From positions 1-26,446 of IMG/VR virus record IMGVR_UViG_3300025132_000243: a stretch of 26,446 nucleotides of DNA; one strand, 5' to 3'. The first letter of the stretch is position 1, and each line of letters starts with the position of its first letter. Below, piece by piece: positions 1 through 8,125 of the stretch. A model generated the notes under the pieces. That model was not told where the DNA came from and ran no database searches. It saw nothing but the letters and a program-made list of their open reading frames with translations. Position numbers and translations under genes: made by a program. Origin of the DNA: a virus.

Positions 1-826
1 AAATGGTTTTACTTTAGGAGATTATAGTGGTACTAATGGAAATACTGTTAATCATGTAGCTTGGAATTGGAAAGCTGGAACATCATTTACAAATGATGCA
101 AGTTCTACAAGTATTGGTGATATTGATAGTGCTGGACGTGTAAGCACTGATGCTGGGATTAGTCTTTGTACTTGGACAGGAAATGGCTCAAACTCACAAA
201 CAGTTAAACATGGTTTGTCAACAGCACCAGAACTAATAATATTAAAAGCAAGAGGTCAAGGTACTTATGGATGGGTAACTTATGATGCTATTAATGGAGC
301 TGGAAAATATTTGACATTAAATAATACTCATGGAGCTGTATCGGATACAGGAATGTGGTCAAACACAGCACCGACTTCATCTGTGTTTTCATTATCTAAT
401 GGTGGTAATACAGTAGCTACAAATCCAAATACTATTACAATGATGGCTTGGTGTTTTCATAGTGTCAAAGGTTACAGTAAAATAGGAAGTTTTACTGGCA
501 ACGGTTCAGCAAGTGATGGTCCGTATGTTCATCTGGGTTTTAGACCAGCTTGGGTTATGATTAAAAGAAGTGGTGGTACAGGCGGTTGGGAAATTTATGA
601 TTCAAAAAGAGATGGTTTTAATCCTCAAGTTCATGGTTTAACTGCAAATACAAATAATGCAGAAGATAATACAGATGATTTAGTAGACATACTTTCAAAT
701 GGTTTTAAAATTAGACACGACGGCTCTGGTCTAAATGCTAGTAATGGAACATACATCTACGCAGCATTTGCAGAAGAACCTTTAGTAGCTAACGTAGGAA
801 ACGGTATACCGGCAACAGCAAGATAA
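1..826 (+). CDS. DUF7483-like tail fibre/adhesin protein (5' end missing)
   Basis: The frame is open from base 2 to the TAA at 824-826, so this is the C-terminal ~274 residues of a gene that begins outside the window. An in-frame TTG at 215 is not a credible start because homologous sequence continues upstream of it. The product is homologous over its visible length to the 346-residue protein at 3323-4363. Shared blocks include the WNWKA motif, a GYSK(I/F)GS(F/Y)TGN motif, G(F)(R/K)PAW followed by a basic residue, and a C-terminal AxNGTYIYxxFAEEPLV-type end. I recognise this as the DUF7483-like repeat family found in marine phage tail fibre loci; the fibre or host-adhesion role is inferred from location and family. 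It is Gly, Asn, Ser and Thr rich with no signal peptide. The next gene starts two bases after the stop. Confidence 0.8.
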   Translation, partial: NGFTLGDYSGTNGNTVNHVAWNWKAGTSFTNDASSTSIGDIDSAGRVSTDAGISLCTWTGNGSNSQTVKHGLSTAPELIILKARGQGTYGWVTYDAINGAGKYLTLNNTHGAVSDTGMWSNTAPTSSVFSLSNGGNTVATNPNTITMMAWCFHSVKGYSKIGSFTGNGSASDGPYVHLGFRPAWVMIKRSGGTGGWEIYDSKRDGFNPQVHGLTANTNNAEDNTDDLVDILSNGFKIRHDGSGLNASNGTYIYAAFAEEPLVANVGNGIPATAR

Positions 827-828
827 TT

Positions 829-2004
829 ATGAGTAGTATATTAAAAGTAGACACGATACAGGACCAAAACGGTAATCTGATCATCAGTAAAGATTCTGGT
901 GGTGGAGGATTTCTTAGTCCGTATGCATCATCATCTGCTCCAATAGTATATACAGTTACTGTAGCTAGTAAAACTGCAGCTCACCCTTACAATGGTGTTG
1001 GTAGTTCTAATGCATATTTTATAAATGGTATTGAAGCACCGATTATAGAATTAAAAGGTAATGACACAGCAAAACCTTATTACTATAAGTTTGATCAATC
1101 AGATGCAACCAACTCTGGACACCCAATAAGATTTTATGTTGATGCTGCTAAGACAACAGAATTTACGACTGGAGTAACTAACACAGGTAGTTCACCTGCA
1201 CCAGGAAACTCAGGTGCACACACAACTATTGCTGTAGATAAGGATACACCTAGTATTTTATATTATCAGTGTTCATCACACGCACACATGGGTAATCACA
1301 CAATACATAATTCACCAACAATCAACACAGGTGTGTTTTTAAAATTACCTGTATCTGATGGTACAAGTGGTCAGGTAATCTCTACCAATGGATCTGGCAC
1401 ACTATCTTTTTCTAATAGTGTCACGTTTCCAACAATCTCATCTATTAGTCCAGGTGTTATAGAAAACACACAAACAGCTGTAACAATTACAGGTACAAAT
1501 TTTAAAGATAGTTCTACACCACCTTTCGTTGATGCGATCAATGCATCTACTGGTGCAATTATAACAGCAGACTCAGTATCATTTACAAATGCAACAACTG
1601 TTGTTGCAACATTTACTATATCTGTAGATGGTACATATTTTTTAAGACTAGAAAATAATGATGGTATCGCAACCAGATCAGGAACGGCTTTACTTACTGT
1701 ATCTGATGCACCTGCGTGGACAACATCTGCAGGAAGTTTAGGAACAATACAAAATGGCGGATCTATCAGCTTTACAGTAGCAGCTACAAATGCTACAAGT
1801 TTTGCAGTACAATCTGGATCACTTCCAGGTGGTGCAAGTTTGAATACAAGCACTGGTGCAATCACTGGAACTGAGTCAGGGTCAACACAGACTACCACGT
1901 ATACGTTTACCGTTAGGGCAACGGATGCGCAGGGCCAGACGGCAGACCGACAGTTTACTATCACTATAAACCATGGTGCAACAGGTTCAGGAGGATTTAA
2001 TTAA
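829..2004 (+). CDS. Tail fibre-like protein with cupredoxin-like domain and two Ig-like domains
   Basis: 391 residues. The N-terminus (MSSILKVDTIQDQNGN) is a recurring start of marine phage fibre proteins and is probably the virion-attachment end. Residues ~38-165 look like a small beta-sandwich with type-1 copper ligands in order: His98 (SGHPIRF), Cys148, His151 and Met154 (YYQCSSHAHMG). The C-x2-H-x2-M spacing matches the amicyanin metal loop. Residues ~200-290 resemble an IPT/TIG Ig-like domain (PTISSISPGVIENTQTAVTI start). Residues ~292-385 resemble a putative-Ig (He_PIG) domain with the SLPGGASLNTSTGAITG signature. No enzyme activity is claimed: the copper site is an inference from ligand spacing, and the fibre role comes from context. 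The gene ends in TAATG, overlapping the next start by one base. Codon choice in the last Ig-like domain (1890-1960) is more GC-rich than its surroundings. Confidence 0.8.
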   Translation: MSSILKVDTIQDQNGNLIISKDSGGGGFLSPYASSSAPIVYTVTVASKTAAHPYNGVGSSNAYFINGIEAPIIELKGNDTAKPYYYKFDQSDATNSGHPIRFYVDAAKTTEFTTGVTNTGSSPAPGNSGAHTTIAVDKDTPSILYYQCSSHAHMGNHTIHNSPTINTGVFLKLPVSDGTSGQVISTNGSGTLSFSNSVTFPTISSISPGVIENTQTAVTITGTNFKDSSTPPFVDAINASTGAIITADSVSFTNATTVVATFTISVDGTYFLRLENNDGIATRSGTALLTVSDAPAWTTSAGSLGTIQNGGSISFTVAATNATSFAVQSGSLPGGASLNTSTGAITGTESGSTQTTTYTFTVRATDAQGQTADRQFTITINHGATGSGGFN

Positions 2005-3323
2005 TGGCTAATACTTACGCATCTTTAACTTTACCAAATACACATGGTTCAGTGTATAAATGGACATACTCTTTTTGGGTAAAGAGGGGTACTTTGGGAT
2101 CAAACCAATGCATGGCGGCAGCAAGATATAGTGGCACTTATAGTAGCCAGATTAGATTTACTAGTAATGATAGTTTAGAGATACATGATTACAGAACCTC
2201 TTATTTTTTACAGAAAATAACTACTAGAAAATTTAGGGACACCTCGAATTGGTATCACATAGTTATAGCAAATGATAATAGTGTTTCTTCCCCAGATTGT
2301 AAAATCTATGTTAATGGAGTTGAGGAAACTGATTTTTCTACTGATAATGAATATTCACAAAATCAAACTACCTCATTTAATAATGCTTATCCTAATTACA
2401 TTGGTCAAAAAGGTTCAGGTGCCGATTATTTTGATGGCTACCTGTCACATTTTCATTTTATAGATGGCACAGCTTATACTGCTTCAACTTTTGGTTCTAC
2501 AGATAGTACAACTGGAGAATGGAGAATAAATGTTTCTCCTAGTGTAACTTATGGAAGTAATGGTTTCTTTTTATTAAAAGATGGAAATTCACTAACAGAC
2601 CAATCTCCTAATACAAATAACTTTACTTTAGGCGGTGGTACAATTACAGATGTAAAAGATAATCCATCAATGGTAATGGCCACAATGAACCCTTTATACA
2701 AGTATTCAGCTTCAATGACTTATTCAAATGGTAATTTAAGTTTGACAGGAACTGGTTCTAGTTGGCAAGGTGCAAATGCTACTTTAGGTATAACAAGTGG
2801 AAAATATTATTTTGAAACTAAATTTACAGGCTCAAATAATAATAATTGGTATATAGGTTTTGGTGGTCTTGACGACTATGCTTTAGCATATCCATATAGA
2901 AATGGTGTTTTATTTTATAATAATGATGGTGGAGAAATTAGGGTAGCAGAAACAGGTTCAGATGGAACAATGACTACTGCTGACTATGGGGTATTTACTC
3001 AAAACGATATTGGTGGTTTTGCAGTAGATTATGATAACTCATTGTTTTCTGTTTATAAAAATAATTCAGCTATTGTTACTAATTTTGATTTTGGTGCTGT
3101 CGGAACTTCATCAACCATAAAGAATGGTAAAACTATAGTACCAATTATTACACATTATGGAACAAGCACTATTGATGTAAATTTTGGCAATGGATATTTC
3201 GGAACAACAGCTATAACTGGAAATTCTGGTAATGGTTATGCAGGTGCAGACGGAAGTTCTAAATTTAATTATCAACCCCCAACAGGCTATAGAGCTTTAT
3301 CAACAAAAGGATTAAATTTATAA
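2004..3323 (+). CDS. LamG-like plus SPRY-like lectin-fold fibre protein
   Basis: 439 residues. Residues ~1-225 read as a concanavalin A/LamG-type jelly roll: YSFWVKRG near the start, then WYHIVIANDNS, KIYVNGVEE, YIGQKG and YFDGYLSHFHFIDG, the usual strand order of Laminin_G_3 domains. Residues ~240-400 look like a SPRY/B30.2-type sandwich, with GKYYFETKF, WYIGFGG, GFAVDYDNSLFSVYKNN and VNFGN blocks. Both folds commonly bind glycans or surface proteins, so a host-surface adhesin role is likely. It sits in a run of fibre-type genes, starts by one-base overlap with the upstream stop, and ends the same way (TAATG at 3321-3325). No Shine-Dalgarno sequence precedes it, which fits coupled translation. 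Domain calls come from motif reading only; the boundaries are approximate. Confidence 0.8.
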   Translation: MANTYASLTLPNTHGSVYKWTYSFWVKRGTLGSNQCMAAARYSGTYSSQIRFTSNDSLEIHDYRTSYFLQKITTRKFRDTSNWYHIVIANDNSVSSPDCKIYVNGVEETDFSTDNEYSQNQTTSFNNAYPNYIGQKGSGADYFDGYLSHFHFIDGTAYTASTFGSTDSTTGEWRINVSPSVTYGSNGFFLLKDGNSLTDQSPNTNNFTLGGGTITDVKDNPSMVMATMNPLYKYSASMTYSNGNLSLTGTGSSWQGANATLGITSGKYYFETKFTGSNNNNWYIGFGGLDDYALAYPYRNGVLFYNNDGGEIRVAETGSDGTMTTADYGVFTQNDIGGFAVDYDNSLFSVYKNNSAIVTNFDFGAVGTSSTIKNGKTIVPIITHYGTSTIDVNFGNGYFGTTAITGNSGNGYAGADGSSKFNYQPPTGYRALSTKGLNL

Positions 3324-4363
3324 TGGCTTATACAACAATTAATAAATCTAACTTACACTTTAATACAATAACATGGTCAGGAACAGGAAGCGGTAAATCA
3401 GAAACAGGTGTAGGATTTCAACCTGATTGGGTTTGGGCTAAAGGAAGAACTGTAGCAGGATATAATCATTATTTAGTAGATTCAGTTAGAGGAAGTACCA
3501 AAGTTATATATTCTAATTTAAATAATGCTGAAGATACAGATAGTAATGGTATATCGTCTTTTGATTCAGATGGTTATACTTTTGGTACAAGTAATGGTTA
3601 TAATAATAGTTCACAAACTTATGTAGGTTGGAACTGGAAAGCAAATGGCTCTGGTTCATCAAACTCTGATGGAAGCATAACATCAACTGTGTCTGCAAAC
3701 ACAACAGCAGGATTTAGTATTGTTAAATGGACAGGTGATGGAAATACAGGAGCAACTATTGGTCATGGTTTAGGTGTTAAACCTAACATGATAATTGCAA
3801 AATCTCATACTCAATCAGGAACAAGTTGGCCAGTATATCATTCTGGTATAGGTGCAACTAAATATTTATCACTTAATAGTACAACATCTGCAACTACATC
3901 AAATACAAGATGGAATAATGCAGAACCAACTAATCAAGTATTTACAGTTGGTAGTTCTGGAGATATCAAAACTAATGGCTATGGTTTTGTAGCTTATTGC
4001 TTTGCAGAAAAAACTGGTTACAGCAAGTTTGGTTCTTATACTGGTAATGCTAGTACAGATGGAACATTTATTTACACTGGATTTAAACCAGCTTGGTTTA
4101 TGTTTAAAAGAACTGATACAGCAGATGGTTGGATGATAATGGATAAACACAGAAATCCTACTAATGTTGTAGATAAAAGACTTGAAGCAGATTCTAATGG
4201 TACTGAATATACTGGTGCTGATTGGTTTGATTTTGTATCAAATGGAGTAAAAATTAGAAACAGTAGTGGTGGAATTAATGCATCTGGTGGTACATATATC
4301 TACATGACATTTGCAGAAGCACCTTTAGTAGGAACTAATAACGTACCATGTAACGCGAAGTAA
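3323..4363 (+). CDS. DUF7483-like tail fibre/adhesin protein
   Basis: 346 residues, full length. It contains three internal units with the same skeleton: a 'GF/GL-x-P-x-W/M-(V/I)-x-A/F-K' strand (GFQPDWVWAKG, GLGVKPNMIIAKS, GFKPAWFMFKR) followed by a D-x-x-R or equivalent and a later NG-(Y/V/F) strand. This suggests a protein built of repeated beta-sandwich modules. It is paralogous to the truncated protein at the left window edge, sharing WNWKA, TGYSKFGSYTGNAS and the C-terminal GTYIY-x-FAEAPLV motif. The DUF7483-like name is my recognition of the family and its function is unknown; fibre or adhesin is inferred from the flanking lectin-like genes. The start codon overlaps the preceding TAA by one base. 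There is no signal peptide and no transmembrane segment. Confidence 0.8.
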   Translation: MAYTTINKSNLHFNTITWSGTGSGKSETGVGFQPDWVWAKGRTVAGYNHYLVDSVRGSTKVIYSNLNNAEDTDSNGISSFDSDGYTFGTSNGYNNSSQTYVGWNWKANGSGSSNSDGSITSTVSANTTAGFSIVKWTGDGNTGATIGHGLGVKPNMIIAKSHTQSGTSWPVYHSGIGATKYLSLNSTTSATTSNTRWNNAEPTNQVFTVGSSGDIKTNGYGFVAYCFAEKTGYSKFGSYTGNASTDGTFIYTGFKPAWFMFKRTDTADGWMIMDKHRNPTNVVDKRLEADSNGTEYTGADWFDFVSNGVKIRNSSGGINASGGTYIYMTFAEAPLVGTNNVPCNAK

Positions 4364-4369
4364 CCTCGC

Positions 4370-5032
4370 ATGTACTTCGGTGCTACACCTTTTTCAACCT
4401 CAGCCTTTGCAGACGTAGGATTTAATCCTAATGCTACTGTAGCGGCTCAAGGTATACAGCTCAATATAGGTGTTGGTAATTCAACAATAAAAGCAAAAGG
4501 TAATGTATCAGTTACCGGAAATAGTCTCAGTATAAGCACGGGTAATCCTACTATAATAGCAAAAGCTTTAGTGGTATTACAGGGTAACAACATAACTTTT
4601 TCTAACGGAAACGTAGCAGTATCCATACCTAAAAATGTTCCTGTAACAGGTAATGCATTCGGAGTATCTCTGGGTAATGTTACAGCTAAGGGTAGCTCTG
4701 CACCACCTATCACGGGTAATGTTCTACCATTAAATACTGGAAACGTAACAGTAATCGGTAAATGTAATCTATCGGTAACAGGTAATATTGTTAATGTAAC
4801 GATAGGAAATGCGGTAGCTAAAGCTAATGCAACAGCAATAGTTACAGGTAATAATTTCACAGTTACAACCACCGAAATGGGTCAAGGAAGTCCTGTTAAA
4901 TTAGATGTATTTGCAAAAGCAAAAGTTCTTCCAACTGGTATACAATCTAATATAACTACAAATGATGTAACTTTAAGAATGTGGGAGGCAGTGCCTACAA
5001 ACGCAACACAAACCTGGGTGGAGATACCGTAA
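4370..5032 (+). CDS. Virion-associated repeat protein with 22-residue VTGN repeats
   Basis: 220 residues. The N-terminus (MYFGATPFSTSAFADVGFNP) is a short hydrophobic/Phe-rich start. From residue 26 to about 168 the protein is a tandem repeat with an exact 22-residue period. (V/I/L)TGN sits at residues 48, 70, 92, 114, 136 and 158, with a GN pair 10 residues after each repeat start. The C-terminus ends in W-x(5)-NATQTWVEIP. The regular period suggests a beta-solenoid or an elongated fibre shaft; that is inference. The next gene is a small paralogue with the same N- and C-terminal caps but only about two repeats. It belongs to no family I can name with confidence. It lies among fibre genes, so a tail or virion role is likely. 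No Shine-Dalgarno sequence is visible before the ATG, which lies seven bases after the previous stop. Confidence 0.75.
   Translation: MYFGATPFSTSAFADVGFNPNATVAAQGIQLNIGVGNSTIKAKGNVSVTGNSLSISTGNPTIIAKALVVLQGNNITFSNGNVAVSIPKNVPVTGNAFGVSLGNVTAKGSSAPPITGNVLPLNTGNVTVIGKCNLSVTGNIVNVTIGNAVAKANATAIVTGNNFTVTTTEMGQGSPVKLDVFAKAKVLPTGIQSNITTNDVTLRMWEAVPTNATQTWVEIP
4445..4873 (+). repeat. In-frame tandem repeat, 66-bp (22-codon) period
   Basis: Six full units and part of a seventh start at residues 26, 48, 70, 92, 114, 136 and 158 of the 4370 protein. Each unit has the pattern (V/I/L)-T-G-N followed by seven residues and then G-N or equivalent. The first unit is degenerate (AQGI in place of VTGN). The DNA copies have diverged while the protein spacing is kept exactly, so selection acts on the protein and this is not a recent expansion. 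It is not a CRISPR array because there are no conserved direct DNA repeats with unique spacers. Confidence 0.85.
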
Positions 5033-5277
5033 TGTTTTTTGGAGCAACGTCTTTTTCGGCAACAACTTTTTCTGGAGTAGGTATTCAGAATGTAGTAGTA
5101 TTGACTACCGGTAACGGATTTACCGTTTCTGTAGGAAATAGCACTGTTGGTTTTGGAACAGCTGTAACAGGCAATAGATTAACACTTGCCAATGGTACTG
5201 TTAGTGTGGTATCTTGGAATGATATAAATCCGAACGCTACAGGGGTATGGGTCCCAATAGATCCATTAAACCCATAG
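5032..5277 (+). CDS. Mini-paralogue of the VTGN-repeat protein
   Basis: 81 residues from the ATG at 5032, which overlaps the upstream TAA by one base. An in-frame GTG at 4981 would extend it into the preceding gene and is less likely. The N-terminus MFFGATSFSATTFSGVG aligns with MYFGATPFSTSAFADVG of the upstream 220-residue protein. The C-terminus (W..INPNATGVWVPIDP) aligns with that protein's W..VPTNATQTWVEIP. Between these caps there are only two TGN units (TTGN at 25-28, VTGN at 45-48). It is therefore the same architecture with most repeats missing, either a contracted duplicate or the ancestral short form. The function is unknown. The pair may form parts of one fibre or cap structure. 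Confidence 0.7.
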   Translation: MFFGATSFSATTFSGVGIQNVVVLTTGNGFTVSVGNSTVGFGTAVTGNRLTLANGTVSVVSWNDINPNATGVWVPIDPLNP

Positions 5278-5284
5278 GAGAATT

Positions 5285-6004
5285 ATGGCATCGAGTTTTT
5301 CGACGAATTTAAAACTAGAGTTAATGACAACCGGTGAAAAGTCCGGCACATGGGGTACGATAACCAATACTAATCTACAACAATTAGAACAAGCAGCATC
5401 TGGATACATATCTATAGACGTTGCATCTAGTGATGTAGCATTAGCTATTAGTAATGGAGCTGTATCTAATGGTAAAAATCTATATATAAAACTTACAGGC
5501 ACATTAGCCGCTAACAGAACAGTCACATTACCAGACTCTGCAGAGAGAGTTGTTATAGTAGAAGATGCAACTACTAGGGGATCTAATAATCGTACATTAA
5601 CATTTAAAACTGCATCAGGGAACGGGGTAACTCTACCTGTTGGATCTAAGTCTTTATTATATTCTGATGGTACAAATGTTAGTAAAGGTTTAATCAGTAA
5701 AGGTTACTACACAGTTCCGGGTGCATATACAGCAGTAGACGGAGATCAGTTGCTTATAGATACATCGGGTGGTGGTATAAGTAGCTCTGTAACTGTAACA
5801 TTACCGGCGTCACCATCTATAGGTAACGAGGTGCATTTTATAGATAGCGGTAATAATGTTAATTCCAATAACCTAACTATTGCTAGAAATGGTTCAAATA
5901 TATTAGGGGCAGCATCTAATCTAGTTGTTAATGTAAATGGTTCAGCTTTCACTTTAGTATATGTAAACGCTACAAGAGGCTGGGCATACAAAGATAAAAT
6001 ATAG
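5285..6004 (+). CDS. Tail fibre-like virion protein
   Basis: 239 residues. The N-terminal block LKLELMTTGEKSGTWGTITN is a very common start in marine phage fibre-locus proteins. The rest is beta-rich with repeated strand patterns, for example NRTVTLPDSAERVVIVEDAT and VTVTLPASPSIGNEVHFIDSG. The two halves each contain a TVTLP strand followed by a hydrophobic (V/N)EVHF or RVVIV strand, suggesting an internal duplication of a small beta domain. A good AGGAG Shine-Dalgarno sequence lies at 5276-5280, just before the ATG, unlike the coupled neighbours, so this gene can initiate independently. The role as a distal tail or fibre component is inferred from the family signature and position. No catalytic motif is seen. 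Confidence 0.75.
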   Translation: MASSFSTNLKLELMTTGEKSGTWGTITNTNLQQLEQAASGYISIDVASSDVALAISNGAVSNGKNLYIKLTGTLAANRTVTLPDSAERVVIVEDATTRGSNNRTLTFKTASGNGVTLPVGSKSLLYSDGTNVSKGLISKGYYTVPGAYTAVDGDQLLIDTSGGGISSSVTVTLPASPSIGNEVHFIDSGNNVNSNNLTIARNGSNILGAASNLVVNVNGSAFTLVYVNATRGWAYKDKI

Positions 6005-6014
6005 GAGCTGACAA

Positions 6015-7958
6015 ATGGCTCTAACTGAATATAGCTTTCTTCCCGGAATAGACAAACAATCATCTGATGCAGGTGCAGAAAACAGATGGGTAGATTCTGA
6101 TAATGTGAGATTTAGATACGGTCTACCAGAAAAAGTTGGCGGATGGTCATCACTAGTTACAGATACAGTTGTAGGTGTAGCAAGAGCAATGCATGCTTTT
6201 ACTGATCTATCGGGTAACAGATATGTTGCTATAGGAACAGATAAATTTTTACTTATATATTTTGAGGGTCAGCTTTATGACATCACCCCTTTAAAAACAA
6301 CTCTAACCTCTGCAACAATAGCCACAACAAATGGATCACCAACATGTACAATTACAAAAGCTGCACATGGATTATCTGTTGGAGATATCATACAGTTAGA
6401 TTCAGTTACATTACCAGGTGGTACAGGTTTTCAAAATGCTGACTTTGAAGATAAAAATTTTCAAGTAATAACCGTTCCAACAACAGGAACATTTACAATC
6501 ACACAATCTAGTAATGCTACAGGAACTGTATCGACTGGTGGTAGTCTAAGCATTAAACCATACGAGCCAGTTGGACCAAGAGCACAGACATATGGTTATG
6601 GTTGGGGTGTAGCTAGTTATGGAGGAGGAGGCTGGGGCCAAGCGGCAGCAGCGTCTACGGTATCACTAGAACCAGGACTGTGGTCATTGGATAATTTTGG
6701 TGAGGTGTTGATTGCAACGATTGCAAACGGCAAAACATTTACATGGAATGGAGGAGCAGCGTCACCACTTACAACAAGATCTTCTACAACAACTACAAAT
6801 TTTCAAACAACGGATAACCCCACAGCAAGTAGAGTTACATTGGTTTCACCTACAACTAGGCACTTAATACATCTTGCAACAGAGACTACTATAGGAACAA
6901 CTACAACACAGGACGATATGTTTATAAGATTCTCTAATCAAGAAGGAATTAATACATATGCACCTACTGCCATTAATACTGCAGGCACACAAAGACTACA
7001 GGATGGAACAAAAATTGTTGGAGCGTTAAAAGCTAAAGAAACAATCTTGATATGGACTGATAATGCATTGTATACAATGAAGTTTATTGGATCACCTTTT
7101 ACATTTGGTTTTGAACAGGTGGGTACCAACTGTGGATTGATTGGTAAGAATGCAGCTGTAGAGATAGATGGTGTAGCATTCTGGATGAGTCCAAAAGGAT
7201 TTTTTGCATTTGATGGTACAGTAAGATCTTTACCCTGCACTGTTGAAGATCATGTATTTCAAAACATTGATACTACAAAAGGTCAACAGATAACGGCAGG
7301 TCTAAATAATCTATTTACAGAAGTTGTATGGTATTATCCAAGCGCTAGTTCTGAATACAATGACAAGTATGTTATATATAATTATGGTGAATCTTCTTTT
7401 ACAAAAATACCTGGAGGTGTTTGGTACTCAGGAACTGAATCAAGAACCAGTTGGGTAGATGCAACTATTTATCCAAAACCTTTTGCAACTAAATATAATT
7501 CTAATGCCACAGGAACTTTTCCTGTTATTGTAGGTCAGAGTGGTTTAGGACAAACAACATTGTTTGAACATGAGATAGGTACAGATCAGGTAAATCCAAA
7601 CGGAACAACTACAACTGTAACATCTTTTATAAAATCATATGATATAGATCTAGAACAAAAACAAAGAGGTTCACCTACCAAACTTGCTGGTGAGGTATTT
7701 CTTGCCATGAGAAGATTTGTACCTGATTTTAAAACATTAAATGGAAATGCAAAGGTAACTCTTGGTGTTAAAAGATATCCGCAAGATACTCAAGTTAGTA
7801 CGGCTTTAAGTCCATTTACAATTACATCTTCTACTCTTAAAAAAGATACAAGAGCTAGAGGTAGATTTGTAAATCTAAAAATAGAAAATGCCTCTGCTAG
7901 TGAGTCTTGGAGATTTGGTACTTTTAGATTAGACTTACAACCGGATGGTAGAAGATAA
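6015..7958 (+). CDS. Large phage structural protein (stabilisation/tail-hub type candidate)
   Basis: 647 residues. The start MALTEYSFLPGIDKQSSDAG with WVDSDNVRFRYGLPEKVGGW soon after is typical of large podovirus-type structural proteins, possibly of the P22 gp10-like head-to-tail stabilisation family; I am not certain of the family. Residues ~95-185 look like an inserted beta domain (ITKAAHGLSVGDIIQLDS), followed by a Gly/Tyr-rich segment (YGYGWGVASYGGGGWG). The centre has propeller-like strands such as TILIWTDNALYTMKF, AAVEIDGVAFWMSPKGFFAFDG and WYYPSASSEYNDKYVIYNY. The C-terminus (WRFGTFRLDLQPDGRR) is a common ending. An AGGAG site at 6003-6007 precedes the ATG. The gene ends in TAATG, coupled to a 55-residue gene. 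It probably acts in the virion at the tail or portal interface. Confidence 0.75.
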   Translation: MALTEYSFLPGIDKQSSDAGAENRWVDSDNVRFRYGLPEKVGGWSSLVTDTVVGVARAMHAFTDLSGNRYVAIGTDKFLLIYFEGQLYDITPLKTTLTSATIATTNGSPTCTITKAAHGLSVGDIIQLDSVTLPGGTGFQNADFEDKNFQVITVPTTGTFTITQSSNATGTVSTGGSLSIKPYEPVGPRAQTYGYGWGVASYGGGGWGQAAAASTVSLEPGLWSLDNFGEVLIATIANGKTFTWNGGAASPLTTRSSTTTTNFQTTDNPTASRVTLVSPTTRHLIHLATETTIGTTTTQDDMFIRFSNQEGINTYAPTAINTAGTQRLQDGTKIVGALKAKETILIWTDNALYTMKFIGSPFTFGFEQVGTNCGLIGKNAAVEIDGVAFWMSPKGFFAFDGTVRSLPCTVEDHVFQNIDTTKGQQITAGLNNLFTEVVWYYPSASSEYNDKYVIYNYGESSFTKIPGGVWYSGTESRTSWVDATIYPKPFATKYNSNATGTFPVIVGQSGLGQTTLFEHEIGTDQVNPNGTTTTVTSFIKSYDIDLEQKQRGSPTKLAGEVFLAMRRFVPDFKTLNGNAKVTLGVKRYPQDTQVSTALSPFTITSSTLKKDTRARGRFVNLKIENASASESWRFGTFRLDLQPDGRR

Positions 7959-8125
7959 TGACAAAGATAGTAGTAAGAATACCTGAACCAAAAGAAGAGT
8001 ATGATGTTTCAACACAGAAACAGATAAACAGATCTTTAGCAGGTGTGATAGAACAATTAAATTCAACATATCTAAATGAAGTAAAACAGGAGCAAGAAAG
8101 ATTTTCTTGGTTTATAAGTGGCTAA
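7958..8125 (+). CDS. Small (55 aa) conserved-type virion-locus protein
   Basis: The ATG overlaps the upstream TAA by one base, and the frame runs 55 codons to TAA at 8123-8125. The product starts MTKIVVRIPEPKEEYDVSTQ and continues with QINRSLAGVIEQLNSTYLNE, ending in QERFSWFISG. It is charged and mostly helical in appearance, with no membrane segment. The position directly after the large structural protein, the coupled start and the coupled GTG start of the next gene inside its end all support it as a real gene. I recognise no named family. Small proteins ending in an ERFSWF-type motif are, as far as I recall, seen at this place in marine phages. It could be a tail accessory or chaperone. 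Confidence 0.7.
   Translation: MTKIVVRIPEPKEEYDVSTQKQINRSLAGVIEQLNSTYLNEVKQEQERFSWFISG

Noticed and set aside
1371-1964. 197-codon open frame on the reverse strand
   Set aside because: It lies wholly inside the fibre gene, whose forward product has clear Ig-like domains. The reverse product has low-complexity Val/Ala composition, typical of an antisense shadow.
4447-4872. 141-codon reverse open frame
   Set aside because: It is antisense to the 22-residue repeat; its own periodicity only mirrors the forward repeat, and no start context is present.
4445-4873. CRISPR-like array
   Set aside because: The periodicity is at protein level with diverged DNA copies and an uninterrupted reading frame.
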